From Clostridia bacterium (GTDB lineage Bacteria > Bacillota > Clostridia > Christensenellales > Aristaeellaceae), in the NCBI GenBank assembly GCA_017508975.1, contig JAFWQU010000012.1, forward strand, positions 1 through 64,000: a stretch of 64,000 bases of DNA, in the 5' to 3' direction. The notes under the pieces are model-generated. The model did no database searches, was not told the DNA's origin, and saw nothing but the letters and a program-made list of their open reading frames with translations. Shown here piece by piece: positions 33,410 to 42,181 of this stretch. The stretch's first letter is position 1. Each line of letters begins with the position of its first letter. The position numbers and the translations under genes are program-made.

Positions 33410-34345
33410 TTACACGGTTTCCTTTCCGGAATTTGAGCGGTTCAGCAGCGCCTGCACCTCCTCCAGCCGCGGGGGATGCAGCGGGAGCGGGAAGCGGGAG
33501 ATCGCGACGGCGGAGCAGGCGCTGGCGAAGCGCACCAGCGCCTCGTCGTCCAGCCCGTGCAGCAGACCGTACACGCAGCCGGCCTTGAAGGTGTCGCCCG
33601 CGCCCAGCGTACTGCGCACGGCAACGGGGAAGGGCTTCATGTGTCGGATGGGTTCGCCCCTCCGGCCGTAGAGCATCTCGCCGCCGCCCTGGGTGAGAAT
33701 CGTCAGTCCGTCGGTCTCCCGCTGCAGGAGCGGCAGGATCTCCCCGGGGGACATTCCCGCGTAGTGCTGGGAAGTGCACTCTTTGGACACCACGTTGACG
33801 GCCGCGAGCCGGTGCAGCGGGGAGCCGTGCGGGCTGTCGATGGTGACGAAGGGGATGCCGTGCTTCCGGCAGAGCTCCGCGGCCAGCAGCGACTCCGCCC
33901 CAAAGAAGGGGTCGACGGCCGCTGCCCGGCAGTCCGCCAGGTCGGATTCCCGGGGCACGCTCCACCAGCGCTTTCCCGAGGAGAAGAGCGCCTGGAAACG
34001 CCCCATGGGGGAGCGCACGAGCCCGGCGATCACCACATAGTCCATCACGCCGGGGTCCTCCGCCCAGCGGTGCAGCGGGGACAGGTCGATCCGCTTATCC
34101 GCATAGAAGGCCTCGAGCATCGGCGCGACCTCCGTGCCGATCCAGGTGCCGTCCACGCGGACCGGCACGCCCAGCGCGTCCAGCACGGTGGCCGCCGTGC
34201 CGGTCTCCCCGCCGGGGAGAAAATACTGCTCCCGGATCTCAGCGTACTCGTCCGGCTGCAGGAAGCCGTCCTTCAGGAGAAAAGAGTGGGTGCCCAGCAC
34301 CTGACCGAAGAGATAGACGTCACAGGGAAATCTCCCGGAGCTCAT
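33410..34345 (-). CDS. PfkB family carbohydrate kinase
   Basis: A 311-residue ribokinase-fold kinase. The C-terminal signature STLGAGDTFKAG holds the catalytic Asp and the anion hole, and LPGGETGTAATVLDALG is the N-terminal substrate-binding motif. The ATG at 34345 has GGAGG upstream; an upstream in-frame ATG at 34432 lacks a good site. The sugar may be ribose, a ketose or a deoxy-sugar; none can be picked from the sequence. Confidence 0.88.
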   Translation of the reverse strand: MSSGRFPCDVYLFGQVLGTHSFLLKDGFLQPDEYAEIREQYFLPGGETGTAATVLDALGVPVRVDGTWIGTEVAPMLEAFYADKRIDLSPLHRWAEDPGVMDYVVIAGLVRSPMGRFQALFSSGKRWWSVPRESDLADCRAAAVDPFFGAESLLAAELCRKHGIPFVTIDSPHGSPLHRLAAVNVVSKECTSQHYAGMSPGEILPLLQRETDGLTILTQGGGEMLYGRRGEPIRHMKPFPVAVRSTLGAGDTFKAGCVYGLLHGLDDEALVRFASACSAVAISRFPLPLHPPRLEEVQALLNRSNSGKETV

Positions 34346-34459
34346 CGCGCATTCCTCCGATCCATGTTTCGCAACGCGTGTTCTGCAACATATGTTACAT
34401 TCCGGCGGCTGATTTGTCAAGCGGAGAGCCATGGGACATGTTCTCTCCCGGAATGAATG

Positions 34460-34616
34460 ATACCTATCTCAAGTAAAAACTGCAAATCCAGTAACAGCAT
34501 GTGACCGAAGATCCAGGGCGATCGGAAAGCTGCCAGTCCGGCTGCGGACCTGGCCGCGGCCCGCAGGCAGCGAAATCCCGGTGTTGACAGGAAGCATATG
34601 AAACTGAGATCAGTAT
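34460..34616. repeat. Full-length element, long form (157 bp)
   Basis: Ends ATACCTATCTCAAG and AAACTGAGATCAGTAT. The core carries the 18-base insert (GCCAGTCCGGCTGCGG region) that accounts exactly for 157 instead of 139 bp. The second hairpin is imperfect here (CGCGGCC/GGCAGCG). Confidence 0.9.
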
Positions 34617-34714
34617 GAGAAGGATATCGGACTTGACAGCGGGGGATGCTTTATGAGAAGATGCACCTGCCGCCGGGAGCAGGCGGACGATGCAGGAAGC
34701 GGGGAGAGCGGCCT

Positions 34715-35689
34715 ATGAACCGGAACGATTATCTCAAAACCCCCTGGAACACGCCTTTTATCGCGCAGCGCGCGGACCCGTACGTGACCCGGGAGGGAGA
34801 GCGCTGGTATTTCACGGCCTCCGTGCCGGAGTACGACCGGATCGCGCTCCGGACGGCGGACACGCTGGAGGGGCTGCGGACGGCGGAGGAGACGGTGGTC
34901 TGGCGCGCCCATGAGAGCGGCGTGATGAGCCGGCACATCTGGGCGCCGGAATTGCACCGCATCGACGGCGTCTGGTACCTGTATTTCGCGGCGGGCGAGC
35001 GGGAGGACATCTGGAAGATCCGTCCCTGGGTGCTGCGGTGCGAGGGGGAGGACCCGCTGCGCGGCCCCTGGACGGAGTGCGGGAACCTGCGCCGCGCGGA
35101 CGGCGACGAGTTCAGCTTCACGGACTTCTCGCTGGACATGACCGTCTTTGCCCACAACGGCAGGAGATACTGCGTGTGGGCGGAGAAGGTGAGCGTGGGG
35201 CGGAAGATCTCCAACCTGTATATCGCCGAGATGGCCGACGCGCTGACCCTGCGGACGCCGCAGATGCTGCTCACGTCCCCGACCTACGCCTGGGAGCGGC
35301 ACGGCTACTGGGTGAACGAGGGCCCCGCGGTGCTGCGGACGGAGGACAAGCTGGTCCTGACCTACTCCGCCAGCGACACCGGCCCGGCCTACTGCATGGG
35401 GATGCTGTGGATGGACGCGGACGCGGATCCCATGAACATTTCCGCCTGGCATAAGGCCAGCCGGCCCGTGTTCGCCACGGACGCGGAGAAGGGGCTCTTC
35501 GGCCCGGGGCACAACAGCTTCGTCCGGGACGCGGACGGACAGGCGTATCTGGTCTACCACGCCCGGCCTTACGACGAGATTATCGGCGATCCGCTCTACG
35601 ACCCCAACCGCCACGCCTACGTGATGCGGCTGGCCTTCCGGGACGGGCTTCCGGTGTTCAGCCTGGATGGACAGATGTTTCAGAAATAA
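34715..35689 (+). CDS. Glycoside hydrolase family 43 protein
   Basis: A 324-residue single-domain five-bladed propeller without a signal peptide. The opening NTPFIAQRADPYVTREGERWYFTASV holds the catalytic Asp, IWAPELHRIDGVWYLYFA follows, LDMTVFAHNGRRYCVWAE holds the pKa-tuning Asp and WVNEGPAVL the general acid Glu. The pattern suits an alpha-L-arabinofuranosidase acting inside the cell. ATG 34715 after GGGGAGAG. Confidence 0.9.
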   Translation: MNRNDYLKTPWNTPFIAQRADPYVTREGERWYFTASVPEYDRIALRTADTLEGLRTAEETVVWRAHESGVMSRHIWAPELHRIDGVWYLYFAAGEREDIWKIRPWVLRCEGEDPLRGPWTECGNLRRADGDEFSFTDFSLDMTVFAHNGRRYCVWAEKVSVGRKISNLYIAEMADALTLRTPQMLLTSPTYAWERHGYWVNEGPAVLRTEDKLVLTYSASDTGPAYCMGMLWMDADADPMNISAWHKASRPVFATDAEKGLFGPGHNSFVRDADGQAYLVYHARPYDEIIGDPLYDPNRHAYVMRLAFRDGLPVFSLDGQMFQK

Positions 35690-35698
35690 ACCTTCAGG

Positions 35699-35731
35699 GC
35701 ACGTGACGGCAAAACGCCGGCGTGCTTTTTT
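35699..35731 (+). terminator. Rho-independent terminator
   Basis: GCACG...CGTGC with inner CGGC/GCCG pairing, followed by TTTTTT (35726-35731), just after the GH43 gene. Confidence 0.85.
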
Positions 35732-35776
35732 CGTCCGCGTTTTTCGGATTTATGTCCGTTTTCTGAAAATTGGTGC

Positions 35777-35805
35777 TTGACAATTTCGAGAGTTTTCGCT
35801 ATTAT
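35777..35805 (+). promoter_or_regulatory. Strong sigma-A promoter
   Basis: Consensus TTGACA (35777-35782), 17 bp, TATTAT (35800-35805), 66 bp before the secreted GH43 gene. It may also serve the transporter operon by readthrough. Confidence 0.87.
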
Positions 35806-35871
35806 TCAATCAGGGAATTCACTTAATGTTTAGGAAAGATCCAAAGCAAAGCGGCTGAAGGGGATGCTTCC

Positions 35872-37308
35872 ATGAGACTGAGACGGATGCTGACGGCGGT
35901 GCTGGGGATGTGTGTGATCGGAATGGCCTGCGCGGGATGCCTGGCGGAGGAGGCGGAGGAAGTGGTCAAACCGCTGAAGTACGCCAGCGTCTCGGTCCAC
36001 GATCCGTCGATCATCCGGGCGGAGGACGGCACCTTCTATATTTTCGGCAGCCACATGGCCGCCGCCCGCAGCGACGACCTGATCGGCTGGAAGAGCATCA
36101 GCCGGGACGCTCAGGCGGGCTGCACGCTCGTGGAGAACGTGCAGGAACAGATGAAGGAAGCCCTCACCTGGGCGAGGACCAAAACCTTCTGGGCGCCGGA
36201 CGTGCAGCAGCTCCGGGACGGGCGCTACGCCATGTACTACTGCACCTGCGAGGGCTCCAGTCCGCTGTCCGCCCTGGGCCTGGCCATCGCCGAGAAGCCG
36301 GAGGGGCCATACGTGAACCAGGGCGTCTTCCTGAAGAGCGGCATGGCGGGCTACAACGCGACCTACTACCCCAACGTGGTGGACCCCTGCGCCTTCTTCG
36401 ACAAGGACGGCCGGATGTGGATGGTCTACGGCAGCTACTCCGGCGGCATCTTCATCCTGGAGATGGACGGGGACACGGGCTTCCCGCTGGAGGGGCAGAA
36501 CTACGGCAAGAAGCTGCTGGGCAAGAACCACGCCCGCATTGAGGGCCCGTACATCCTCTACAGCCCCGAGACGGACTACTACTACCTCTTCCTCTCCTTC
36601 GGCGGGCTGGACAGCAACGGCGGCTACAACATCCGCGTGTGCCGGTCCCGGAACCCCGACGGACCGTATGAGGACCACCTGGGCCGCGACATGATCGCCT
36701 GCGGCGGCGCGCCGGGCACCTTCTTCCACGACCCGGACTACGAGCCCTACGCCGTGAAGCTCATGGGCGGCTACAAGTTCGAGCCCGCGGACAGCGACAC
36801 CAACCGCGTGGCGCAGGCGCTCCGCTCCCCGGGCCACAACAGCGCCTACTACGACGCGGAGACCGGCCGCTACTTCCTGGTCTTCCACACCCGCTTCGCC
36901 AACAGCGGGGAGAGCTTCACCGTCCGGGTGCACCAGATGTTCATGAACGAGGAGGGCTGGCCGGTGGTGTCCCCGCTGCGCTACTCCGGCGAGGGCCGGG
37001 AGGCGCCTGCGGCGGAGAACCGCCCCGGCGTGTACAAGGTCCTGTTCCATGAGCACGACATCAACACGGTGGAGCATGTGTCTCAGATCGCTTCCCTGCA
37101 TCCGGACGGCACCGTGGACGGTGCCTGCGCCGGGAGCTGGGAGAGCACGGAGGACGGCACCGTGCGCCTGACCCTGGACGGGCAGACCTACACCGGCGTG
37201 TTCACCCGCGCCCTGGACGGCGCGCAGAGCGCCTGGGTCAGCTGCTTCACCGCCCTGAACGGAAACGGCGAGGCGGTCTGGGGAATCCGGACGGATCCGG
37301 TGGAGTGA
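35872..37308 (+). CDS. Secreted glycoside hydrolase family 43, endo-arabinanase-like
   Basis: A 478-residue extracellular enzyme. The signal peptide ends in a lipobox-like MACAGC (C23), so it may be lipid-anchored. The propeller shows VSVHDPSIIRAEDGTFYIFGS (catalytic Asp about 44), FWAPDVQQL, NVVDPCAFFDKDGRMWMVYGS and ARIEGPYI with the acid Glu. The C-terminal 100 residues form an extra beta domain (about 375-478) as in GH43_4/5 arabinan endo-1,5-alpha-arabinosidases. It probably cuts polymer outside the cell and feeds the import system downstream. Confidence 0.87.
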   Translation: MRLRRMLTAVLGMCVIGMACAGCLAEEAEEVVKPLKYASVSVHDPSIIRAEDGTFYIFGSHMAAARSDDLIGWKSISRDAQAGCTLVENVQEQMKEALTWARTKTFWAPDVQQLRDGRYAMYYCTCEGSSPLSALGLAIAEKPEGPYVNQGVFLKSGMAGYNATYYPNVVDPCAFFDKDGRMWMVYGSYSGGIFILEMDGDTGFPLEGQNYGKKLLGKNHARIEGPYILYSPETDYYYLFLSFGGLDSNGGYNIRVCRSRNPDGPYEDHLGRDMIACGGAPGTFFHDPDYEPYAVKLMGGYKFEPADSDTNRVAQALRSPGHNSAYYDAETGRYFLVFHTRFANSGESFTVRVHQMFMNEEGWPVVSPLRYSGEGREAPAAENRPGVYKVLFHEHDINTVEHVSQIASLHPDGTVDGACAGSWESTEDGTVRLTLDGQTYTGVFTRALDGAQSAWVSCFTALNGNGEAVWGIRTDPVE

Positions 37309-37320
37309 GCGGAGAGACAA

Positions 37321-37439
37321 TTTGGAATGCGGAATTCGGAATGCGGAATTAAGAATCCGGAATTCGGTTCCCGCACGGGTCGCTCCCGAAGGTCCAGGGC
37401 GATCGGAAAGCCCTGGTCGCGCCCGCAGGCGCGAAATCC
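37321..37439. repeat. GGAATTCGGAATGCGGAATT microrepeat followed by a hairpin element core
   Basis: 37321-37366 is built from GGAATTC and GGAATGC units, as at 28709-28741. 37386-37439 is a direct short-form copy of the hairpin repeat. Both lie between the GH43 gene and the binding protein gene. Confidence 0.8.
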
Positions 37440-37499
37440 CCTTTCTGAATAAAAGCATTCCAGCTAAAGACGATAACGAAAAACCAGGAGGTGCGTCTC

Positions 37500-40370
37500 A
37501 TGCGCAGAGGATTGGCCTGGCTGGCGGCACTGGTGCTGCTGGCGGGCTGTGCTGGCCCCTGGAGCGCTCGGGCGGAGGAGAACGTCCGCATGGGCCGAAC
37601 GGAGCCGCTGTATTCCCAGGCCTCGGCAGCCTATACCCTGCCGGTTTACGCGGGGGAGCCCGTCTCCGTGGAGACGGACCTGTCCGTGTCCTCGGGGGAG
37701 AGCGCCGAGGTACACTTCAGCGCGCCGGAGGACGGCCGGTATGAAATCTGGCTGACCTACCGCAGCCTGACCCAGTCCATGCTGCCCACCGAGCTGATCG
37801 TCCGGGTGGACGGCGAACTGCCGTTCTACGAGCTGCGCCGCGTGAAGCTCACCTCCCTGTGGGTGACCGACGGCAGCCCGACGCCCACGGACCGCTACGG
37901 CAACGAGATTGCGCCGACGCCCTTCTCCGCCGAGGCGGAGCAGGAGGTCGGCCTGACGGACTCCACGGCGCGGATCGACACGCCCTTCCTGTTTGAGCTG
38001 AAGGCCGGCGAGCACACGCTGACCTTCGAGTGCCAGGACAGCGGCGCGCGGATCTCCGCGGTGACGCTCAAAGCGCCTGAGACCCTTCCGGCCTACGCCG
38101 GGGAAGCGGCGCAGGGCAACGGGCTGATCGTGATCGAGGGCGAGAACATCACCGCGCGGAACAAGTCCTCCATCCGCGGCGCGGGTGAGTTCAGCGCCGT
38201 CCTGACGCCCTACAGCACCGACCACCGGGTGATCAACCACCTCGCCGGCGCCTCCTTCGACACGGCGGGCGACCGGGTCAGCTATACCTTCACCGCGGAA
38301 CAGGCGGGCTGGTATAACCTGGATTTCCACTACAAGCAGACCGTGAAGGCCGACTTCCCGGTGTTCCTGGACCTGCTCATCGACGGGGTGATGCCCTCCG
38401 AGGCCGCCCACCAGGTGCGCATGGACTATGCCACCTCCTTCACGGACCGGACCGTCCAGTGGGAGGGAAAGCCGCAGACCTTCTATCTCTCCGAGGGCGA
38501 GCACACGCTGACCCTGCGGATCAACGCCGCGCTGCTGACGCCGGTGTACGAGATGATCGACCGGGTGCTGAGCGAGATCAACAGCCTGAGCCTGGAGATC
38601 ACCCGCCTCTCCGGCGGCACGGCGGACCCCTACCGCAGCTACAACGTGCGGGAGTACATCCCGGACATCGAGGACCGGCTCAACGGCTGGGGCGACGACT
38701 GCGCCGCGGCGGTGGACTACATCAAGCAGTTCTCGGCCAGCGGCTCCGGCAGCGCCTTTGCCAGCCTCACCCTGTGCGCCGACCAGCTGCACCGCCTGGC
38801 GGAGAAGCCGGAGGACCTGCCCCGGCGCCTGTCCGAGCTCTCGACGGGCTCCAACTCCGCCTCCCGGATGCTGGCTCAGCAGCTGCAGGACATGGCCAAC
38901 AACGACCTGTCCATCGACCAGATCATCTTCTACCAGGACGGCGCCTCCCTGCCGAAGCGCGCGGGATTCCTGGCCTCCGCGGGCCGGAGCGTGGAGCGCT
39001 TCGCCACCTCCTTCGCCAGCCAGGACTACGCGGCGGGCAGCGGCAAGAACGGCCACCTGCAGGTCTGGATGGGCCGCAGCCGCCAGTATGTGGAGCTGGT
39101 GCAGAACCTGATCGACGTCGAGTTCACGCCGGCGACCGGCATCGAGGTCGACATCTCCCTGATGCCCGACGCCAACAAGCTGGTGCTGGCCAACGCGGCG
39201 GGCACGGCGCCGGACGTGGTGCTGAGCCTGCAGTACGTGGTGCCCAGCTACCTGAACATCCGCGGCGCGCTGTATGACCTGACGCAGTTCGAGGACTTCG
39301 GCGAGGTCGCGCAGCGCTTCTCGCCCGGCCTGTTCATCCCCTACACCCTGGGTGACGGCGTGTACGCCATGCCGGAGACCGTCAACTTCTGGGTGCAGTT
39401 CTACCGCAAGGACATCCTGGACGCGCTGTCCATCGCGGTGCCGGACAGCCTGGAGGACGTGAAGCTGATCCTTCCCGAGCTCCAGCGCCGGAACATGAAC
39501 TTCTACTTCCCCACCGCGGGCATGGGCGGCATGAAGGTCTTCCCGGGCACACTGCCCCTGATTCTGCAGGCCGGCGGTTCCATCTACGCGGACTTCATCG
39601 GCGACACGACCCTGGACAGCGACGCCTCCCTGAAGGGCTTCCGCGAGATGACGGAGCTGTTCACCGTGTACAACATGCCCACCGACGTGCCCTCTCCGGG
39701 CTTCTACCAGCAGTTCCGGGACGGCACGCTGCCCATCGGCATCGCGGACCTGGCGACCTATAACCTGCTGCTCAACGCCGCGCCGGAGCTCGACTCCCTC
39801 TGGGACATCTCCCTGTTCCCCGGTCTCACCCAGGAGGACGGCAGCGTGGCGCGCTGGACCACCGGCGGCGCCGAGACCATGGCCATCCTCTCGCAGACCG
39901 AGATGCCCAACGAGGCCTGGGAGTTCCTGAAGTGGTGGAGCAGCGCGGAGGTGCAGGCGGAGTTCGGCTCCCTGCTGCAGAGCACCTACGGCTCGGAGTA
40001 CATCTGGCCCACCGCCAACACCGAGGCCTTCGAGACCCTGCCCCTGCGCAGCGCCCACAAGAAGGTCATCATGGCGCAGATGGAGTGGATGACCGAGGCG
40101 CCCTGGGTGCTGGGCACCTACATGCTGGAGCGCGAGCTGTCCAACGCGTTCATCTCCGTGATCGTGGACGGCGTGGACGCCCGGCGCGCGCTGGACACCG
40201 CCGTGAAGCGCATCAACCGCGAGACCTTCCGGAAACTGGAAGAGTTCGGCTACTACAAAAACGGCGAGATGCTCAAGCCGTTCCCCACGCCCACCATGGA
40301 CGTGGTCCGGCGCTACATTGACGCGTGGAACGCGGCGCATCCGGTCGCAGAGGAGGGAGAGCAGCCATGA
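37500..40370 (+). CDS. Large extracellular solute-binding lipoprotein with N-terminal binding modules
   Basis: A 956-residue lipoprotein (lipobox LLAGC, C17). Two beta-sandwich modules (about 40-195 and 200-360) resemble carbohydrate-binding domains, with [21 protein letters not shown] and [20 protein letters not shown]. The ABC-type family 1 binding domain lies at about 520-956 ([52 protein letters not shown]). This is about twice the length of a usual binding protein. The ATG at 37500 has AGGAGG eight bases upstream; GTG at 37491 overlaps that site. The permease gene overlaps its end (ATGA). Confidence 0.88.
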   Translation: MRRGLAWLAALVLLAGCAGPWSARAEENVRMGRTEPLYSQASAAYTLPVYAGEPVSVETDLSVSSGESAEVHFSAPEDGRYEIWLTYRSLTQSMLPTELIVRVDGELPFYELRRVKLTSLWVTDGSPTPTDRYGNEIAPTPFSAEAEQEVGLTDSTARIDTPFLFELKAGEHTLTFECQDSGARISAVTLKAPETLPAYAGEAAQGNGLIVIEGENITARNKSSIRGAGEFSAVLTPYSTDHRVINHLAGASFDTAGDRVSYTFTAEQAGWYNLDFHYKQTVKADFPVFLDLLIDGVMPSEAAHQVRMDYATSFTDRTVQWEGKPQTFYLSEGEHTLTLRINAALLTPVYEMIDRVLSEINSLSLEITRLSGGTADPYRSYNVREYIPDIEDRLNGWGDDCAAAVDYIKQFSASGSGSAFASLTLCADQLHRLAEKPEDLPRRLSELSTGSNSASRMLAQQLQDMANNDLSIDQIIFYQDGASLPKRAGFLASAGRSVERFATSFASQDYAAGSGKNGHLQVWMGRSRQYVELVQNLIDVEFTPATGIEVDISLMPDANKLVLANAAGTAPDVVLSLQYVVPSYLNIRGALYDLTQFEDFGEVAQRFSPGLFIPYTLGDGVYAMPETVNFWVQFYRKDILDALSIAVPDSLEDVKLILPELQRRNMNFYFPTAGMGGMKVFPGTLPLILQAGGSIYADFIGDTTLDSDASLKGFREMTELFTVYNMPTDVPSPGFYQQFRDGTLPIGIADLATYNLLLNAAPELDSLWDISLFPGLTQEDGSVARWTTGGAETMAILSQTEMPNEAWEFLKWWSSAEVQAEFGSLLQSTYGSEYIWPTANTEAFETLPLRSAHKKVIMAQMEWMTEAPWVLGTYMLERELSNAFISVIVDGVDARRALDTAVKRINRETFRKLEEFGYYKNGEMLKPFPTPTMDVVRRYIDAWNAAHPVAEEGEQP

Positions 40371-41254
40371 GGACCAAAAAAAGCACGCCCTACCTGTTTC
40401 TGGCGCCGTATCTGATTCTGTTCCTGGTGTTCATCGTCATCCCCACGGTGATGGCCATCGGCCTCTCCTTCACCAACTACAACGCCGTGCAGGCGCCGCA
40501 GTTCGTGGGGCTGACCAACTACATCAACCTCCTGACCCAGGACACGATCTTCCTGCAGTACGTGCTGCCCAACACGATCCTCTTCGCGGTGATCGTCGGC
40601 CCGGTTGGCTACCTGCTGGCCTTCTTCCTGGCCTGGTCGCTGAGCCAGCTGACCCGGCTGCCCCGCACGATCCTCGCGCTGATCATCTACTCGCCCTCCA
40701 TGACCATGGGCGTGGCCATGACGGTCATGTGGCGCGTGGTGTTCCTGGGGGATCAGAGCGGCATCGCGAACTATGCCCTGACGCAGTTGGGAATCATCAC
40801 CGAGCCGATCGTATGGATGCTCAACACCCAGTACATCATGCCCATCGTGATCATCGTGGCGCTGTGGAGCAGCATGGGCGTGGGATTCCTGGCGATGCTG
40901 GCGGGTCTGCTGAACATCAACGCGGAGCTCTATGAGGCCGGCGCGATCGACGGCATCCGCAACCGCATCCAGGAAGTCTTCTACATCACGATCCCGTCCA
41001 TGAAACCGCAGATGCTCTTCGGCGCGGTGATGAGCGTGGTCGGCGCGTTCCAGGCGGGCAACATCGGCGTGATGCTCACCGGCTCCAACCCGACGCCCCA
41101 GTACGCGGCGCAGCTGATGGTCAACCACATCGACGACTACGGGTTCACCCGCTACGAGATGGGCTACGCGGCCGCCGTGTCGGTGAGCCTGCTCGGCCTG
41201 ATCTACGCGTTCTCCTTCGTGGCGCGCAAGCTGTTCACCGCGAAGGACGAGTGA
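40367..41254 (+). CDS. Sugar ABC transporter permease (MalF-like), system 1
   Basis: A 295-residue inner-membrane protein with six helices and the EAA loop ([16 protein letters not shown]) that docks to the ATPase. The ATG overlaps the binding protein stop. No ATPase gene is present in the locus; such CUT1 systems usually share a housekeeping MsmK-type ATPase. Confidence 0.92.
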   Translation: MRTKKSTPYLFLAPYLILFLVFIVIPTVMAIGLSFTNYNAVQAPQFVGLTNYINLLTQDTIFLQYVLPNTILFAVIVGPVGYLLAFFLAWSLSQLTRLPRTILALIIYSPSMTMGVAMTVMWRVVFLGDQSGIANYALTQLGIITEPIVWMLNTQYIMPIVIIVALWSSMGVGFLAMLAGLLNINAELYEAGAIDGIRNRIQEVFYITIPSMKPQMLFGAVMSVVGAFQAGNIGVMLTGSNPTPQYAAQLMVNHIDDYGFTRYEMGYAAAVSVSLLGLIYAFSFVARKLFTAKDE

Positions 41255-41302
41255 CCTCCCGCGGCGTCCCCCAATCCTCCAACGAAAGGTCGGTGTTGAT
41301 TC

Positions 41303-42169
41303 ATGGCGGTCGGCGGCACGAAGGTGAATCCGAAGAAGTTCCATAAAAACCAGATCCCGCTGTATCTGTATCTGGTGCCCATTGCCATCTTCATGGGCGC
41401 ACCCATCGTCTATATCGTCAACCACGCGTTCAAGCCCATGGACGAGCTGTTCGCGTTCCCGCCCCGGTTCTTTGTCTCCCACCCGTCGCTGGTCAATTTC
41501 CGGAACCTGTTCGAGACCACGGCCGGCTCGTCCATCCCGATCAGCCGCTACATCTTCAACTCGCTGATCGTGACGCTGGCGGTCGTGCTGCTCTCGGTGC
41601 TGATCTCCACCATGGCGGGCTTCGCGCTGTCCAAGATGAACTTCAAGCTCAAGGGCCCGATCTTCGAGGTCAACAACATCGCGCTGATGTTCGTGGCGAC
41701 CGCGGTCACGATTCCGCGGTACCTGACCATCAACACGCTGGGCATCCTGGACACGTATTTCGCGCACATCCTGCCCCTGATCGCCATGCCGGTGTGTCTC
41801 TTCCTGATCAAGCAGTTCATCGACGGCGTGCCGAACTCGCTGATCGAGGCGGCGCAATTGGAGGGCGCGAGCGCGTTCACGGTCTACCGGAAGATCATCA
41901 TCCCGCTGACCAAGCCCGCCATCGCCACCGGCGCGATCCTGGCCTTCCAGAGCGTGTGGACCAACGTGGAGACCTCCAACCTGTTCACCTCCGCCGAGGG
42001 CATCCGCACCCTGCCCTTCTACATGAACACCCTCACCAGCGTCGGCACGGTGCAGGGCCAGGGCATGGCCGCGGCGGCGGCGCTGATCATGTTCATTCCC
42101 AATCTGCTCTTGTTCATCGTGATGCAGTCCAGCGTCATGAACACCATGGCCTATTCGGGCATTAAGTGA
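41303..42169 (+). CDS. Sugar ABC transporter permease (MalG-like), system 1
   Basis: A 288-residue permease with six helices and EAA loop IEAAQLEGASAFTVYRKI. It pairs with the preceding permease to form the channel. It is followed 12 bp later by the NHL/Yip1 gene. Confidence 0.92.
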   Translation: MAVGGTKVNPKKFHKNQIPLYLYLVPIAIFMGAPIVYIVNHAFKPMDELFAFPPRFFVSHPSLVNFRNLFETTAGSSIPISRYIFNSLIVTLAVVLLSVLISTMAGFALSKMNFKLKGPIFEVNNIALMFVATAVTIPRYLTINTLGILDTYFAHILPLIAMPVCLFLIKQFIDGVPNSLIEAAQLEGASAFTVYRKIIIPLTKPAIATGAILAFQSVWTNVETSNLFTSAEGIRTLPFYMNTLTSVGTVQGQGMAAAAALIMFIPNLLLFIVMQSSVMNTMAYSGIK

Positions 42170-42181
42170 GGAGGGGAAGCC

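Noticed and set aside
34633-34655. TTGACA at 34633 as promoter of the intracellular GH43 gene
   Set aside because: No -10 sequence at 16-18 bp spacing; the nearest TTATGA is only 11 bp away.
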